DNA of 64,000 nt from JBAYIE01 sp041665785 (GTDB lineage: Bacteria > Bacteroidota > Bacteroidia > UKL13-3). A program made the position numbers and the translations under genes. The DNA lies in the NCBI GenBank assembly GCA_041665785.1, contig JBAYIE010000001.1:167385-231384 (forward strand), read 5' to 3'. Shown one piece after another: positions 35,358 through 44,635 of this stretch (the first letter of the stretch is position 1; each line of letters starts with the position of its first letter). The notes under the pieces were generated by a model. The model was not told the origin of the DNA, ran no database searches, and saw nothing but the letters and a program-made list of their open reading frames with translations.

Positions 35358-36434
35358 TTACTGAATGGCCTTGAATCGCATCCAATGATCGGCCAGCGTA
35401 AGAGCCGTCATAGCTTCAACAATGGCAACTGCGCGAGGTAATACACAGGGGTCGTGCCGTCCTTCAATGGCAAGATTTTGTGTTTGCAAATCGGTATTCA
35501 AGGTGGTTTGCTCTTTTTTTATGGAGGATACCGGTTTGAATGCGCACCGGAAATAAATTGGCTCACCATTTGAGATGCCACCTTGTATTCCCCCGGAATG
35601 ATTGGATAAAGTTGCTATGCGGTTTTCCTTTTTAACAAACGCATCATTTTCTTCGCTTCCTCGCCGGGTCGAACCCTCGAATCCACTTCCTATTTCAAAT
35701 CCTTTGCAGGCGTTGATACTCAACATGGCTTTTCCCAGATCAGCATGCAGCTTATCAAAAACGGGCTCTCCCAAACCGGGAGGAACATTGCGCACAATGC
35801 CTGTTATTGTTCCACCCACACTGTCTCCATCTTCCCGCACTTTTTCTATCAATCGAATCATATCAGCAGCAGTATGTTCATCGGGACAACGTACCCAATT
35901 TAAACCGGCCTTTGACGGATCTACGGATTCTGGAGAATGATGCAATTTCACAGATCCAACCTGGGAAACATAAGCATGTACAAGGATTCCATGTTGTTTA
36001 AGCAGCATACTCGCAACAGCACCTGCGGCTACACGTGCCACCGTTTCACGCGCCGATGCACGTCCGCTTCCGCGATGGTCGCGAATTCCATATTTCATTG
36101 TGTAGGTGTAATCGGCATGCGATGGACGGTACACTGATTTTAACGCATCGTAATCGTTGGATTGCTGATCGCTGTTTCGGATCAGAATACAAATGGGTGT
36201 TCCGGTTGTTTGTCCTTCAAAGACTCCGGATAAAACTTCGAAAGCATCCGCCTCTTTTCGCGGACTGGTAAGATCGGATTGCCCGGGTTTACGTTTTCGC
36301 AATGCTTCAGTAAGCAAATCAACATCAAATGTAATTCTTGGCGGACATCCATCAATCACCACCCCCAGCGCCTCACCATGACTTTCACCAAATGTGGTTA
36401 TGCGAAACAATTGTCCATAGGTATTTCCAGCCAT
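35358..36434 (-). CDS. aroC: Chorismate synthase
   Basis: 358 residues from the ATG at 36434. It makes chorismate from EPSP using reduced FMN, the last shikimate step. Signatures: GNTYGQLFRITTFGESHG at the N-terminus, GIRDHRGSGRASARETVARVAAGA, and IEGRHDPCVLPRAVAIVEAM near the C-terminus. The frame is open to 36509, but the extra 25 residues have no homology and would overlap the cyclophilin gene. It sits 10 bp after the cyclophilin gene and is probably co-transcribed with it. Confidence 0.95.
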   Translation of the reverse strand: MAGNTYGQLFRITTFGESHGEALGVVIDGCPPRITFDVDLLTEALRKRKPGQSDLTSPRKEADAFEVLSGVFEGQTTGTPICILIRNSDQQSNDYDALKSVYRPSHADYTYTMKYGIRDHRGSGRASARETVARVAAGAVASMLLKQHGILVHAYVSQVGSVKLHHSPESVDPSKAGLNWVRCPDEHTAADMIRLIEKVREDGDSVGGTITGIVRNVPPGLGEPVFDKLHADLGKAMLSINACKGFEIGSGFEGSTRRGSEENDAFVKKENRIATLSNHSGGIQGGISNGEPIYFRCAFKPVSSIKKEQTTLNTDLQTQNLAIEGRHDPCVLPRAVAIVEAMTALTLADHWMRFKAIQ

Positions 36435-36444
36435 GCCGTTTGAT

Positions 36445-37110
36445 TTATTTTTCGAATGTGTCGAAATGAAAATCGTTGCGCAACACAGCGCGACTTTTTT
36501 CAACCACATTCACATCCATCGTTATATTCACATAAGGCCTGTTACTGGCATTCTGAGGTTGCTTAACGATAGAATCTGCTATTTCCATACCATTCAAAAT
36601 CAAACCAAATACAGTATAGTTTCCGTTAAGTCCTGAATAACCGGCTTTGGGTAAAACAATATAAAACTGCGACCCATTCGATTCTTTTGCAGGATTATTA
36701 TCGCGAGCAGCACCTACCGCTCCATACACATGCTTAAATAAGGTGGTATTGATTTCAGCCGGAATCTTATATCCCGGTCCACCTGATCCATCGTTGGTTG
36801 AATCAATGTCTTTCGAATTCGGATCGCCTCCCTGAATTACAAAATTGGGTACACAGCGGTGAAAGGTAGTGCCATCAAAAAAACCACTGTCGGCCAGCTT
36901 CAGGAAATTGGTACGATGAATTGGAGTTCCTTTATATAACCACATATACATAGAGCCGAAATCTGTCTTGATTTCAATTACCTTCTCCATCGTGTCGGAT
37001 GGGGTAGTATTGTTGTTCGTTGATTTTATTGGTTCCGGATCGGTAGTCTCTTTTTTACAGGCTACAACTAAACCAATCAGCAAAAGACATAAAAAGAATA
37101 GCTTTTTCAT
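36445..37110 (-). CDS. Cyclophilin-type peptidyl-prolyl isomerase lipoprotein
   Basis: 221 residues from the ATG at 37110. The signal peptide ends in a lipobox VVAC (C18), then a short Thr/Asn-rich linker and a cyclophilin domain (about 45-215). Domain landmarks are TNFLKLADSGFFDGTTFHRCVPNFVIQGGDP and NGSQFYIVLPKAGYSGLNGNYTVFGLILNGMEI. It catalyses proline isomerisation during envelope protein folding, anchored in a membrane. The gene is followed at 10 bp by aroC and separated from clpB by a terminator hairpin. Confidence 0.92.
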   Translation of the reverse strand: MKKLFFLCLLLIGLVVACKKETTDPEPIKSTNNNTTPSDTMEKVIEIKTDFGSMYMWLYKGTPIHRTNFLKLADSGFFDGTTFHRCVPNFVIQGGDPNSKDIDSTNDGSGGPGYKIPAEINTTLFKHVYGAVGAARDNNPAKESNGSQFYIVLPKAGYSGLNGNYTVFGLILNGMEIADSIVKQPQNASNRPYVNITMDVNVVEKSRAVLRNDFHFDTFEK

Positions 37111-37126
37111 AGGAACAAGTCTAAGC

Positions 37127-37159
37127 AAAAAAAACGAACCTCAAAAGAGACTCGTTTTT
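37127..37159 (-). terminator. Intrinsic terminator after clpB
   Basis: On the minus strand, an AAACGA/TCGTTT stem encloses a GT/GT internal mismatch, a CTC/GAG stem and a TTTT loop, and is followed by a run of eight T. The arms on the plus strand are 37131-37142 and 37147-37158. It sits between the clpB stop (37185) and the cyclophilin start (37110). Confidence 0.75.
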
Positions 37160-37184
37160 CTTGCAGTCATAATAAAACAGCATG

Positions 37185-39800
37185 CTATTGTGGTGTTTGC
37201 ACTGAATTGGTAAACACAAACTGATGTTTATCGTCTACCGACACCATGATGCTTGAATCTTTACGGATAGTTCCGGACAGTATGGCTTTTGATAACTCGT
37301 TCAGAATGCGTTTTTGAATTACACGTTTTAAGGGGCGTGCACCAAATTGGGGATCAAATCCCAATTGAGCCAGCCAATCCATGGCTTCATCCGTTGCGTT
37401 TATTTCCATATCCTGTTCAGCCAGATTTTTACGAAGCATATTGAATTGTAACTCAACTATGGTTCTTACATCTTCCCGTGTTAGAGGTGTAAACATGATC
37501 ACGTCGTCAATGCGATTCAGGAATTCCGGACGAATGGTTTTCTTCATCAGATCCATAACATGTGCCTTTGCTTCCGCCATTTTCTCTTCGCGATTTGATT
37601 CATCAAAGTCTTCCAGTTGTTCCTGAATAATATGCGACCCGATATTTGAAGTCATGATCACTATCGTATTTTTAAAATTAGCTACGCGACCTTTGTTATC
37701 TGTCAACCGGCCATCATCCAATACCTGCAACAAGATGTTGAATACATCCGGATGGGCTTTTTCAATTTCATCCAGCAGAATTACAGAGTAGGGTCTTCTG
37801 CGAACCGCTTCGGTTAATTGACCGCCTTCTTCATAACCCACATATCCCGGAGGAGCTCCAATCAACCGGCTAACCGTATGCTTCTCCTGGTATTCGCTCA
37901 TATCGATCCGAACCATAGCTTGTTCTTGATTGAATAAAAATTCGGCGAGTGCTTTGGCTAATTCGGTCTTACCAACACCGGTGGTACCTAAAAAGATAAA
38001 CGACCCGATTGGTTTTTTAGGATCACTTAGTCCGGCACGACTCCTGCGTATGGCATCGGAAATGGCTTCAATCGCCTCTTCCTGTCCAACCACGCGGTGA
38101 TGCAATTCTGTTTCGAGATGCAACAATTTTTCACGTTCACTTTGTAACATGCGCGTTACCGGAATGCCGGTCCATCTGCTTACTACATCGGCAATATCTT
38201 CACTCGTCACCTCCTCTTTCACCATAGCACTATCGCCTTGTTGCAGCGTAAGGTTTTGTTGCAATCCCTCGAGTCGTTTTTCAATATCCTTTATTCTGCC
38301 GTAACGGATCTCGGCTACTTTTGCAAAGTCTCCGTTACGCTCTGCCAGCTCCGCTTCGTGTTTCAGGTTTTCGATTTCTTCTTTAGCCTGTTGAATTCCA
38401 TCTACTACAGATTTCTCGCTCTGCCATTTTGCCTTCAATGAATTACGGTCGGCTTGCAGATTCGATATTTCTTCACTCAAATGTTGAACCTTATCATCAT
38501 CACCTTCCCGTTTAATGGCCTCCCGTTCAATTTCCAACTGCATGATGCGTCGGTCGAGTTGATCAATTTCTTCCGGAACTGAATCAATCTCCAGTCGCAT
38601 TTTTGATGCGGCTTCATCCATCAGGTCAATGGCTTTATCGGGTAAGTAACGATCCGAAATATACCGTTGCGACAATTCAACTGCAGCAATAATCGCTTCG
38701 TCTTTGATGCGAACCCGGTGATGTACTTCATAGCGCTCTTTCAATCCGCGTAAAATGGAAATGGCACTTTCGGTGTCGGGCTCATCTACATAAACTTTTT
38801 GGAACCGGCGTTCCAGCGCTTTGTCTTTTTCAATATACCGCTGGTACTCGCTCAGTGTAGTGGCTCCGATAGCACGCAACTCACCTCGAGCCAGGGCAGG
38901 CTTCAGAATATTCGCAGCATCCATGGCGCCTTCACCACCACCTCCCGCACCTACAAGGGTATGAATTTCGTCAATGAAGAGTATTAATTCACCATCGCTT
39001 CCAATTACTTCCTTGACAACTGCTTTAAGGCGTTCTTCAAATTCTCCTTTGTATTTTGCACCGGCAATCAGTGCTCCCATATCGAGTGAATAGATGCGTT
39101 TGCTTTTCAGGTTTTCAGGCACGTCACCGCTTACTATACGATGAGCCAACCCTTCGGCAATAGCAGTTTTTCCTACACCCGGTTCTCCTATCAATACAGG
39201 ATTGTTTTTGGTGCGTCGCGAGAGGATTTGCAAAACCCTTCGTATCTCCTCATCGCGCCCGATTACCGGATCGAGTTTTCCAGCCTGAGCAAGTTCGTTC
39301 AGATTTTTAGCAAATTTATTCAGTGCGTTGTATTGGGCTTCCGCACTTTGCGATGTGACTTTGGAATCACCACGTAATTCTTTGATGGCTTTTTTGAGAT
39401 CCTTTTCGTTTATCCCTGCATCCTTCAACAAATTACCGGCAGCATCTCCAACACTCAATAATCCGAGGAGCAGGTGTTCTACAGCTACATATTCGTCGCC
39501 GAATTCCTTCAGGTACGATTGCGCTTTGTTGATGGCCTGATTAGCTTGGGAGGAAAGGTATTGACCGGTACCCCCGGAAACTTTGGGTAATCCGTTCAAA
39601 ATGGCATCGGTCGCTTGTTCTATCCGACCCGGATTGGCGTTCAGTTTTTTAATCAGAAAAGCCAGGGTATTTTCATCAGTTTCCAGCAGCGCTTTAAGCA
39701 TATGCGCTGTTTCAATAGACTGGTGACCGAATCCGGATGCAATTTGTTGTGCATGTTGAATGGCTTCCTGCGATTTGATTGTAAAATTATTCAGGTTCAT
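37185..39800 (-). CDS. clpB: ATP-dependent disaggregase ClpB
   Basis: 871 residues, full length for ClpB. It has an N-terminal Clp_N repeat domain (FTIKSQEAIQHAQQIA) and AAA-1 with Walker A GEPGVGKTA and Walker B LILFIDEIHTLVGAG. A long coiled-coil middle domain (about 405-525) distinguishes it from ClpC/ClpA. AAA-2 has Walker A GTTGVGKTELAKALAE and VILLDEIEKAHPDVF. It resolubilises aggregated proteins with DnaK after heat stress. It is transcribed alone, with its promoter somewhere in the 256-bp gap upstream; no heat-shock (CIRCE) element was recognised there. Confidence 0.96.
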   Translation of the reverse strand: MNLNNFTIKSQEAIQHAQQIASGFGHQSIETAHMLKALLETDENTLAFLIKKLNANPGRIEQATDAILNGLPKVSGGTGQYLSSQANQAINKAQSYLKEFGDEYVAVEHLLLGLLSVGDAAGNLLKDAGINEKDLKKAIKELRGDSKVTSQSAEAQYNALNKFAKNLNELAQAGKLDPVIGRDEEIRRVLQILSRRTKNNPVLIGEPGVGKTAIAEGLAHRIVSGDVPENLKSKRIYSLDMGALIAGAKYKGEFEERLKAVVKEVIGSDGELILFIDEIHTLVGAGGGGEGAMDAANILKPALARGELRAIGATTLSEYQRYIEKDKALERRFQKVYVDEPDTESAISILRGLKERYEVHHRVRIKDEAIIAAVELSQRYISDRYLPDKAIDLMDEAASKMRLEIDSVPEEIDQLDRRIMQLEIEREAIKREGDDDKVQHLSEEISNLQADRNSLKAKWQSEKSVVDGIQQAKEEIENLKHEAELAERNGDFAKVAEIRYGRIKDIEKRLEGLQQNLTLQQGDSAMVKEEVTSEDIADVVSRWTGIPVTRMLQSEREKLLHLETELHHRVVGQEEAIEAISDAIRRSRAGLSDPKKPIGSFIFLGTTGVGKTELAKALAEFLFNQEQAMVRIDMSEYQEKHTVSRLIGAPPGYVGYEEGGQLTEAVRRRPYSVILLDEIEKAHPDVFNILLQVLDDGRLTDNKGRVANFKNTIVIMTSNIGSHIIQEQLEDFDESNREEKMAEAKAHVMDLMKKTIRPEFLNRIDDVIMFTPLTREDVRTIVELQFNMLRKNLAEQDMEINATDEAMDWLAQLGFDPQFGARPLKRVIQKRILNELSKAILSGTIRKDSSIMVSVDDKHQFVFTNSVQTPQ

Positions 39801-40056
39801 AGTGTTGGTTGCTAAGGTGATTCATTCCAAATTCATGGAACTATGCAAATCTGCTCAATATCCTTTCCAACACAGAATAATATGTACTTTTGGCAGCAAC
39901 AGCAAAGAAACGGGTAAGGTTGGCTTAAAATCTGCTGGAATTGGTTCCCCGGTTTCCCGGTTTTCAGCCAAATTGACTAATTTAACATAACATATTCAAC
40001 CAAATAGCAGCGCATATCAGGTTCTTCGGAGCGAACATTTTTAATGCTGATTGCAT

Positions 40057-41103
40057 TTAAAATCTCAGGGTATAACTTAAATAGGGGATACCAATAATAC
40101 CATTTTCCATCATTGAATTATTCGTTAAGATTCCTGCATCAAACAAGTTCTTCCTTCCTATTATGCGGCATCCATATGAAAACAAGGCACTATTATCTAA
40201 AGTTGGGAAAACCCAATTCTCCGTAACAAAACCAAGTTTAGGGCTTAAACGTGCAAATCCACTAATGGTTAATAAGGGATTGTCTGAATTACTGCCGGGT
40301 TCAAAGCCATAATTAATTGAAAAATTATAATCTGAGTTTCCAACTGTTGTCGTTAAAAAAGCAAGGTTAAAATAACTGGATGTTTCAGTTAACAAGGAAA
40401 AGTTCATATGCATGATTCCTGCTCCGATATGGAAATTCCTGGCGACTTCCATTCCTGTTTTCAGCTGAAGAAAATAGATGGGTTTGCCATTTAACAGAGA
40501 GATGGTTTCAAATCCACCACCTGCTGAAATATTATCTGTAAATGCATAATTGAATGAGTTGAACAAAAAATACGTGTTTTGATAGTAACCATCGCCTTTC
40601 TTCATTTGTATAGCTGAAGGGGATATAAAATATCGGCTTGCCAGATTAATATACACCAGGTTGTTTCCTGATTTAATATCGGTCATATATTTTATAGTCA
40701 AAATTGTTGTTCGGTTCAGAATGCGTTCACCTGTGATGTCAGAGTATAAAGTAATGGTTGAATCATCTTCTTTGCGTATTACACCCCGGATTATATTTCC
40801 ATCTTTAAACACGACTTCAGCCGGGATTGCTATTGGGTGAACTTTATGGTTATAGGATTCGTAAACAATTCGCTGAATATTGGATTTGTTGAAGCGTTGA
40901 TTGATCCCGTTTTCAGTCTGAACCACGATAATGGAATCATCTTCAAATAAAACAGGTCCGCTTGATTTTGTACTGTCGTTCAAAAATACGGTTGCCTTGC
41001 GGTTTTGTGTAACCCCGGGGTTTTGCCCATACACCGGAAGGTGCATGAGCAAAACAATCAACAAACTTACCGGGAGCTTCATATGACTAGTTAGAGCTTT
41101 CAT
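40057..41103 (-). CDS. Exported protein of unknown function, putative outer-membrane barrel
   Basis: 348 residues with a signal peptide ending near VYGQ. Residues about 35-150 contain two similar beta-rich segments (VLFEDDSIIVVQTENG and VIRKEDDSTITLYSD with IRGV/ILNR flanks). The remaining 200 residues alternate polar and hydrophobic in a barrel-like way and end YLSYTLRF, an aromatic C-terminus common for outer-membrane proteins. No family is recognised with confidence. It lies 35 bp downstream of the CsgG/LpoB-like gene and is probably co-transcribed. An alternative start is the ATG at 41082. Confidence 0.72.
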   Translation of the reverse strand: MKALTSHMKLPVSLLIVLLMHLPVYGQNPGVTQNRKATVFLNDSTKSSGPVLFEDDSIIVVQTENGINQRFNKSNIQRIVYESYNHKVHPIAIPAEVVFKDGNIIRGVIRKEDDSTITLYSDITGERILNRTTILTIKYMTDIKSGNNLVYINLASRYFISPSAIQMKKGDGYYQNTYFLFNSFNYAFTDNISAGGGFETISLLNGKPIYFLQLKTGMEVARNFHIGAGIMHMNFSLLTETSSYFNLAFLTTTVGNSDYNFSINYGFEPGSNSDNPLLTISGFARLSPKLGFVTENWVFPTLDNSALFSYGCRIIGRKNLFDAGILTNNSMMENGIIGIPYLSYTLRF

Positions 41104-41138
41104 GTTTTCGAATGTTATAATGATAATTAATATTAAAG

Positions 41139-42236
41139 TTATTTCTTGGAATTGTATCCTACAGAAATTCCAATTCGGAATCCTTCACGGGTTGGAATCG
41201 AAGCCCATAAATTCAACGGAATATTCATTTTACCTGACTTAACGGTCTTTCCAAAGGCCAGAATAAGTGCCGACGAAAAACCGGGATCGCCATATTTATC
41301 AATGGTTCTTTCCAGTTTATAAGAGTTAATTCCCATTGCACGCATTTGTGCTGCTGTATAATATTTACCATTGAATTCGGCCAACTCCGAATATTTATTA
41401 ATGCTGATGCTGGGGCCAATCGCAATTTCCCATCCGTGCTTGTTGTCGCGGAATCCATTCAGAAAAATTACACTTGGAATTAACATTTGCTGATCCACAC
41501 CGGTAATCACAGGAATCACTTCAAACAAAGCCTGATAATTGCCTTCATTCAGGTATTGTTTTTCAAACTGGTAACCAAACTGGAACATGGCCGGATAAGC
41601 CTCGTATCCGCCTTCCGTTGTTGATTGGGCAATTCGGGTTGCCTGATCACCAAAAATAAATACATAACCAAAACGCGGACCCGATAAGTTTAATTGAGAT
41701 TTATTCGGGTTGTTTATTGCATTGTCGAAATCAAACTTTTTAGTCAGTCGCATTACCAATTCATCATCAGTTGAAAGTTTGAACATTTTGCGTATGGTTA
41801 TTTTAAGCATCTGTTGAATTTCAAGCGGGAGATTCAGAAATTCTTCTACCTGTGTTTTTTCTATTGTACCTGATTTTACATCAATCAGCCTTAAAGTCAC
41901 AATAATTGTTTGACCATAGATTTCAACACTTCCGGTAAATATATAATCGGTCTTAATGGTGTTACCTATTTCGAGGAGACACATTTTACCGTAGCAATTG
42001 GTAATATTGAGTTTGTTTTTGTCTACCAGATAAGCCACATCGTAACGATCAGTTACCGAATACGTGTCGAGCTTTTCCAGTTCAATCCGGGTCAGGTTGC
42101 CCAATTGTTCCGGATCCAGAGATATTCCTTTGCTGTCTATATTCAGCACGGTAATGGTTGGTTTTGATACCTGGGCATTCATCCCGAATGCTGCAGTAAT
42201 TAAAACCAGAGTGAAAAGCGTTTTTGTTGTTTTCAT
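41139..42236 (-). CDS. Exported protein with CsgG/LpoB-like N-terminal domain
   Basis: 365 residues from the ATG at 42236 (MKTTKTLFTLVLITAAFGMNAQ is a clean signal peptide; the 42-residue upstream extension is not). Residues about 28-150 fit the CsgG/LpoB/TolB-N pattern: a hydrophobic strand, LGNLTRIELEKLDTYSVTDRYDVAYLVDKN, CLLEIGNTIKTDYIFTGSVE and VTLRLIDVKSGTIE. The rest (about 190-365) is beta-rich with GYVFIFGDQ and repeated Tyr/Phe strands, perhaps an outer-membrane module. The function is unknown. It is first in a two-gene unit and divergent from an HTH protein gene 155 bp away. Confidence 0.72.
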   Translation of the reverse strand: MKTTKTLFTLVLITAAFGMNAQVSKPTITVLNIDSKGISLDPEQLGNLTRIELEKLDTYSVTDRYDVAYLVDKNKLNITNCYGKMCLLEIGNTIKTDYIFTGSVEIYGQTIIVTLRLIDVKSGTIEKTQVEEFLNLPLEIQQMLKITIRKMFKLSTDDELVMRLTKKFDFDNAINNPNKSQLNLSGPRFGYVFIFGDQATRIAQSTTEGGYEAYPAMFQFGYQFEKQYLNEGNYQALFEVIPVITGVDQQMLIPSVIFLNGFRDNKHGWEIAIGPSISINKYSELAEFNGKYYTAAQMRAMGINSYKLERTIDKYGDPGFSSALILAFGKTVKSGKMNIPLNLWASIPTREGFRIGISVGYNSKK

Positions 42237-42391
42237 GTTTGTTGAATTGATGAGACAAAATTGAGGGGGCAATAGCCCTGAAAGAAACTGTTGTTCACCA
42301 ATGGGCACATGAATATTGGCAAATTTGCTTACCGGAAATGCCGCTATTTGCATTTTTTGCAAATTCCGGTATCATTTTATTAAGTTGCAGC

Positions 42392-43384
42392 ATGAACCAT
42401 GCAAAAAACATACAATTGGCGTTCATGACGAAAGTGAAAACTGCAATCCCAGCCAATGTTTCGTTTGTGGATGAATTGGCCGATTTGCTTAAAACCAGTA
42501 ATGATAGTGCATACAGGCGTATCCGGGGTGAAACGTTGCTGAGTATCGACGAGATTACAGCGATATGCAGTTATTTTAAGGTGTCGTTGGAAACAGCAGC
42601 CCAGCCGGACTCAGAGACCGTAACATTCAATTACCGCATCTTAAATGGAAGGTCTGAAGACTTTAAGAACTGGCTCGCCACACTGTTGGATAATGTAAAG
42701 CGGATATCAGCTTCAGGAGGCAGTGTAATGTATGCGGCAGACGATGTACCGGTTTGGCATCACTTTTTTCGCGATGATTTTGCCAGTTTTAAAGTGTTCT
42801 ACTGGTTGAAAAGTATTCTGAATGCGCCGGAATTTGAAAACAAGCCATTCGATAAAGATCTGATTGATCCGGATCTGGTGATTAAAGCCAGGGAATTGTT
42901 ATCGGAATACAACAAATTAAATTCAACAGAGATCTGGACTGAGGATACCCTGAACAGTACGTTGAAGCAAATTGAATATTACTGGGAAAGTGGATTTTTT
43001 ACAGATAGGGCTACAGCACTTTTGATGTGCGATTGTGTGGAAGAGGAAGTGACTATCTTGCGCAGAAATGCTGAAAGATGCTCAAAATTGGAAGGAGAGA
43101 ATGGGGCAACAATTGAAAATTTCAGTTTTTATCAAAGCGAAATTATGGTTGGAAATAACAGCATACTGGCCAATATTGGAGAAACGAAGATTGCGTATGT
43201 AAGCAACAATACCTTCAATTTCATGACCACCATGGATCGAAGTTTTGTAAACGAAAATGAAACCTGGCTCAGGAATCTCCTTAGAAAATCAATCCTGATC
43301 AGTGGGGTAAATGAAAAGCAGCGCAACAAATTTTTCACGACTTTAAAGCATAAAATAGATGGACTCCGCGCGACAATTAAATAA
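42392..43384 (+). CDS. HTH protein of an unrecognised family (paralogue 1)
   Basis: 330 residues from the ATG at 42392. The N-terminal part (about 8-75) looks like a lambda-repressor-type HTH with the motif DSAYRRIRGETLLSIDEI. The remaining 250 residues form a conserved sensor-like domain without a recognised family: FKVFYWLKSIL, NSTEIWTEDTLNSTLKQIEYY, GNNSILANIGE and KSILISGVNEKQRNKFF. It is clearly homologous to the protein at 56169-57191. It is divergent from the CsgG-like/barrel pair, which it may regulate. The real aminotransferase start (43416) leaves a 31-bp gap downstream. Confidence 0.75.
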   Translation: MNHAKNIQLAFMTKVKTAIPANVSFVDELADLLKTSNDSAYRRIRGETLLSIDEITAICSYFKVSLETAAQPDSETVTFNYRILNGRSEDFKNWLATLLDNVKRISASGGSVMYAADDVPVWHHFFRDDFASFKVFYWLKSILNAPEFENKPFDKDLIDPDLVIKARELLSEYNKLNSTEIWTEDTLNSTLKQIEYYWESGFFTDRATALLMCDCVEEEVTILRRNAERCSKLEGENGATIENFSFYQSEIMVGNNSILANIGETKIAYVSNNTFNFMTTMDRSFVNENETWLRNLLRKSILISGVNEKQRNKFFTTLKHKIDGLRATIK

Positions 43385-43415
43385 ACCGGAACAATTATAT
43401 TCGCATTTTTCTGAC

Positions 43416-44609
43416 ATGCCTCAATTAGCACAACGCCTGAATTATATTCAGGAACCACAAACCATCGCCATGGCCAAACTGTCGCGTGAACTCGCCGCAC
43501 AAGGTCACGATGTGATCAGTTTAAGTCTGGGTGAACCCGACTTTGCTACACCAAAGCATATTCTCGATGCGGCCAAAGCAGCATTGGATAAAGGATATGT
43601 TTTTTATACGCCGGTAGCCGGTTATCCCGAATTACGATCAGCCATCTGCGATAAGTTTTTGCGCGATAACGGTCTTGCGTTCAAACCTGATCAGATAGTT
43701 GTTTCGACAGGAGCCAAGCAGGCGCTTATGAATGCTGTAATGGCATTGGTAGACAAAGGCGATGAAGTTATTATTCCCACGCCGTATTGGGTCAGTTATT
43801 CAGAAATGGTGAGATTGATGGAAGGAATTCCTGTTTTTGTACGCTCAACGCTGGAACAAAATTATAAAATAACTCCTGCACAACTGGAAGCAGCCATTAC
43901 ACCGAAAACAAAAGCATTTATGTTTTCCTCGCCCTGCAACCCAACCGGATCGGTTTATTCACTCCAGGAACTTAAAGCATTTGCTGAAGTTTTTGCACGC
44001 TATCCGCGGATTCATATTATAGCCGACGAAATTTATGAATACATCACTTTCACCGGTAAGCATGAAAGCATTGCACAATTTGATGCCATACGCGACCGCG
44101 TAATTACCATCAACGGAATGAGTAAAGGTTTTGCCATGACCGGGTGGAGAATTGGTTATCTGGGGGCATCAAAAGAAATTGCGGCTGCCTGTGAGAAAAT
44201 TCAAGGGCAGTTTACTTCTGGCACCAATGCCATTGCGCAGGCAGCGAGCATTGTAGCACTGAATGGAACGCGTGAGCCAACCAATGCCATGCGTAATGCT
44301 TATGAACGCAGAAGAAATCTGGTGATTAACCGGCTGAAGGAGATAAAAGGTCTGGGTTGCAACAATCCGGAAGGTGCTTTTTACGTTTTTCCGGATATCA
44401 GCCATTTTCTGGGTAAATCTTATCAGGGTCAACGGATTGAAACGGCAACGGATTTGTGCATGTATTTACTCAATACCATGCATGTGGCCATGGTAACTGG
44501 CGAAGCATTTGGTGCTCCGGAATGTGTAAGAATATCTTATGCTACAAGCGACGATAAATTGGAAATAGCAATGCAACGCATCAAAACAGGGCTCGAACAA
44601 TTGAGCTAA
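43416..44609 (+). CDS. Class I pyridoxal-phosphate aminotransferase (aspartate-type)
   Basis: 397 residues from the ATG at 43416; the longer frame from 43359 would overlap the HTH gene. Fold type I aminotransferase, close to prokaryotic aspartate aminotransferases of the Ib group. Landmarks: LSLGEPDFATPKHI, STGAKQALMNAVMAL, FSSPCNPTGSVYS, IIADEIYEY, and the PLP lysine in NGMSKGFAMTGWRIGYLG; an arginine in CVRISYA binds the substrate carboxylate. It probably transfers amino groups between aspartate and 2-oxoglutarate. A TATATTCG at 43396-43403 resembles a -7 element. The heptose kinase gene starts 26 bp downstream. Confidence 0.92.
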   Translation: MPQLAQRLNYIQEPQTIAMAKLSRELAAQGHDVISLSLGEPDFATPKHILDAAKAALDKGYVFYTPVAGYPELRSAICDKFLRDNGLAFKPDQIVVSTGAKQALMNAVMALVDKGDEVIIPTPYWVSYSEMVRLMEGIPVFVRSTLEQNYKITPAQLEAAITPKTKAFMFSSPCNPTGSVYSLQELKAFAEVFARYPRIHIIADEIYEYITFTGKHESIAQFDAIRDRVITINGMSKGFAMTGWRIGYLGASKEIAAACEKIQGQFTSGTNAIAQAASIVALNGTREPTNAMRNAYERRRNLVINRLKEIKGLGCNNPEGAFYVFPDISHFLGKSYQGQRIETATDLCMYLLNTMHVAMVTGEAFGAPECVRISYATSDDKLEIAMQRIKTGLEQLS

Positions 44610-44635
44610 ATCAAATCGCAAGAAGAAAATCAGGC

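Noticed and set aside
35358..36509. Longer chorismate synthase start at 36509
   Set aside because: The extra 25 residues have no family similarity and would overlap the cyclophilin gene; the ATG at 36434 begins the conserved GNTYGQLF N-terminus.
43359..43415. Aminotransferase start at 43359
   Set aside because: It would overlap the HTH gene end; family homology begins at the ATG at 43416.
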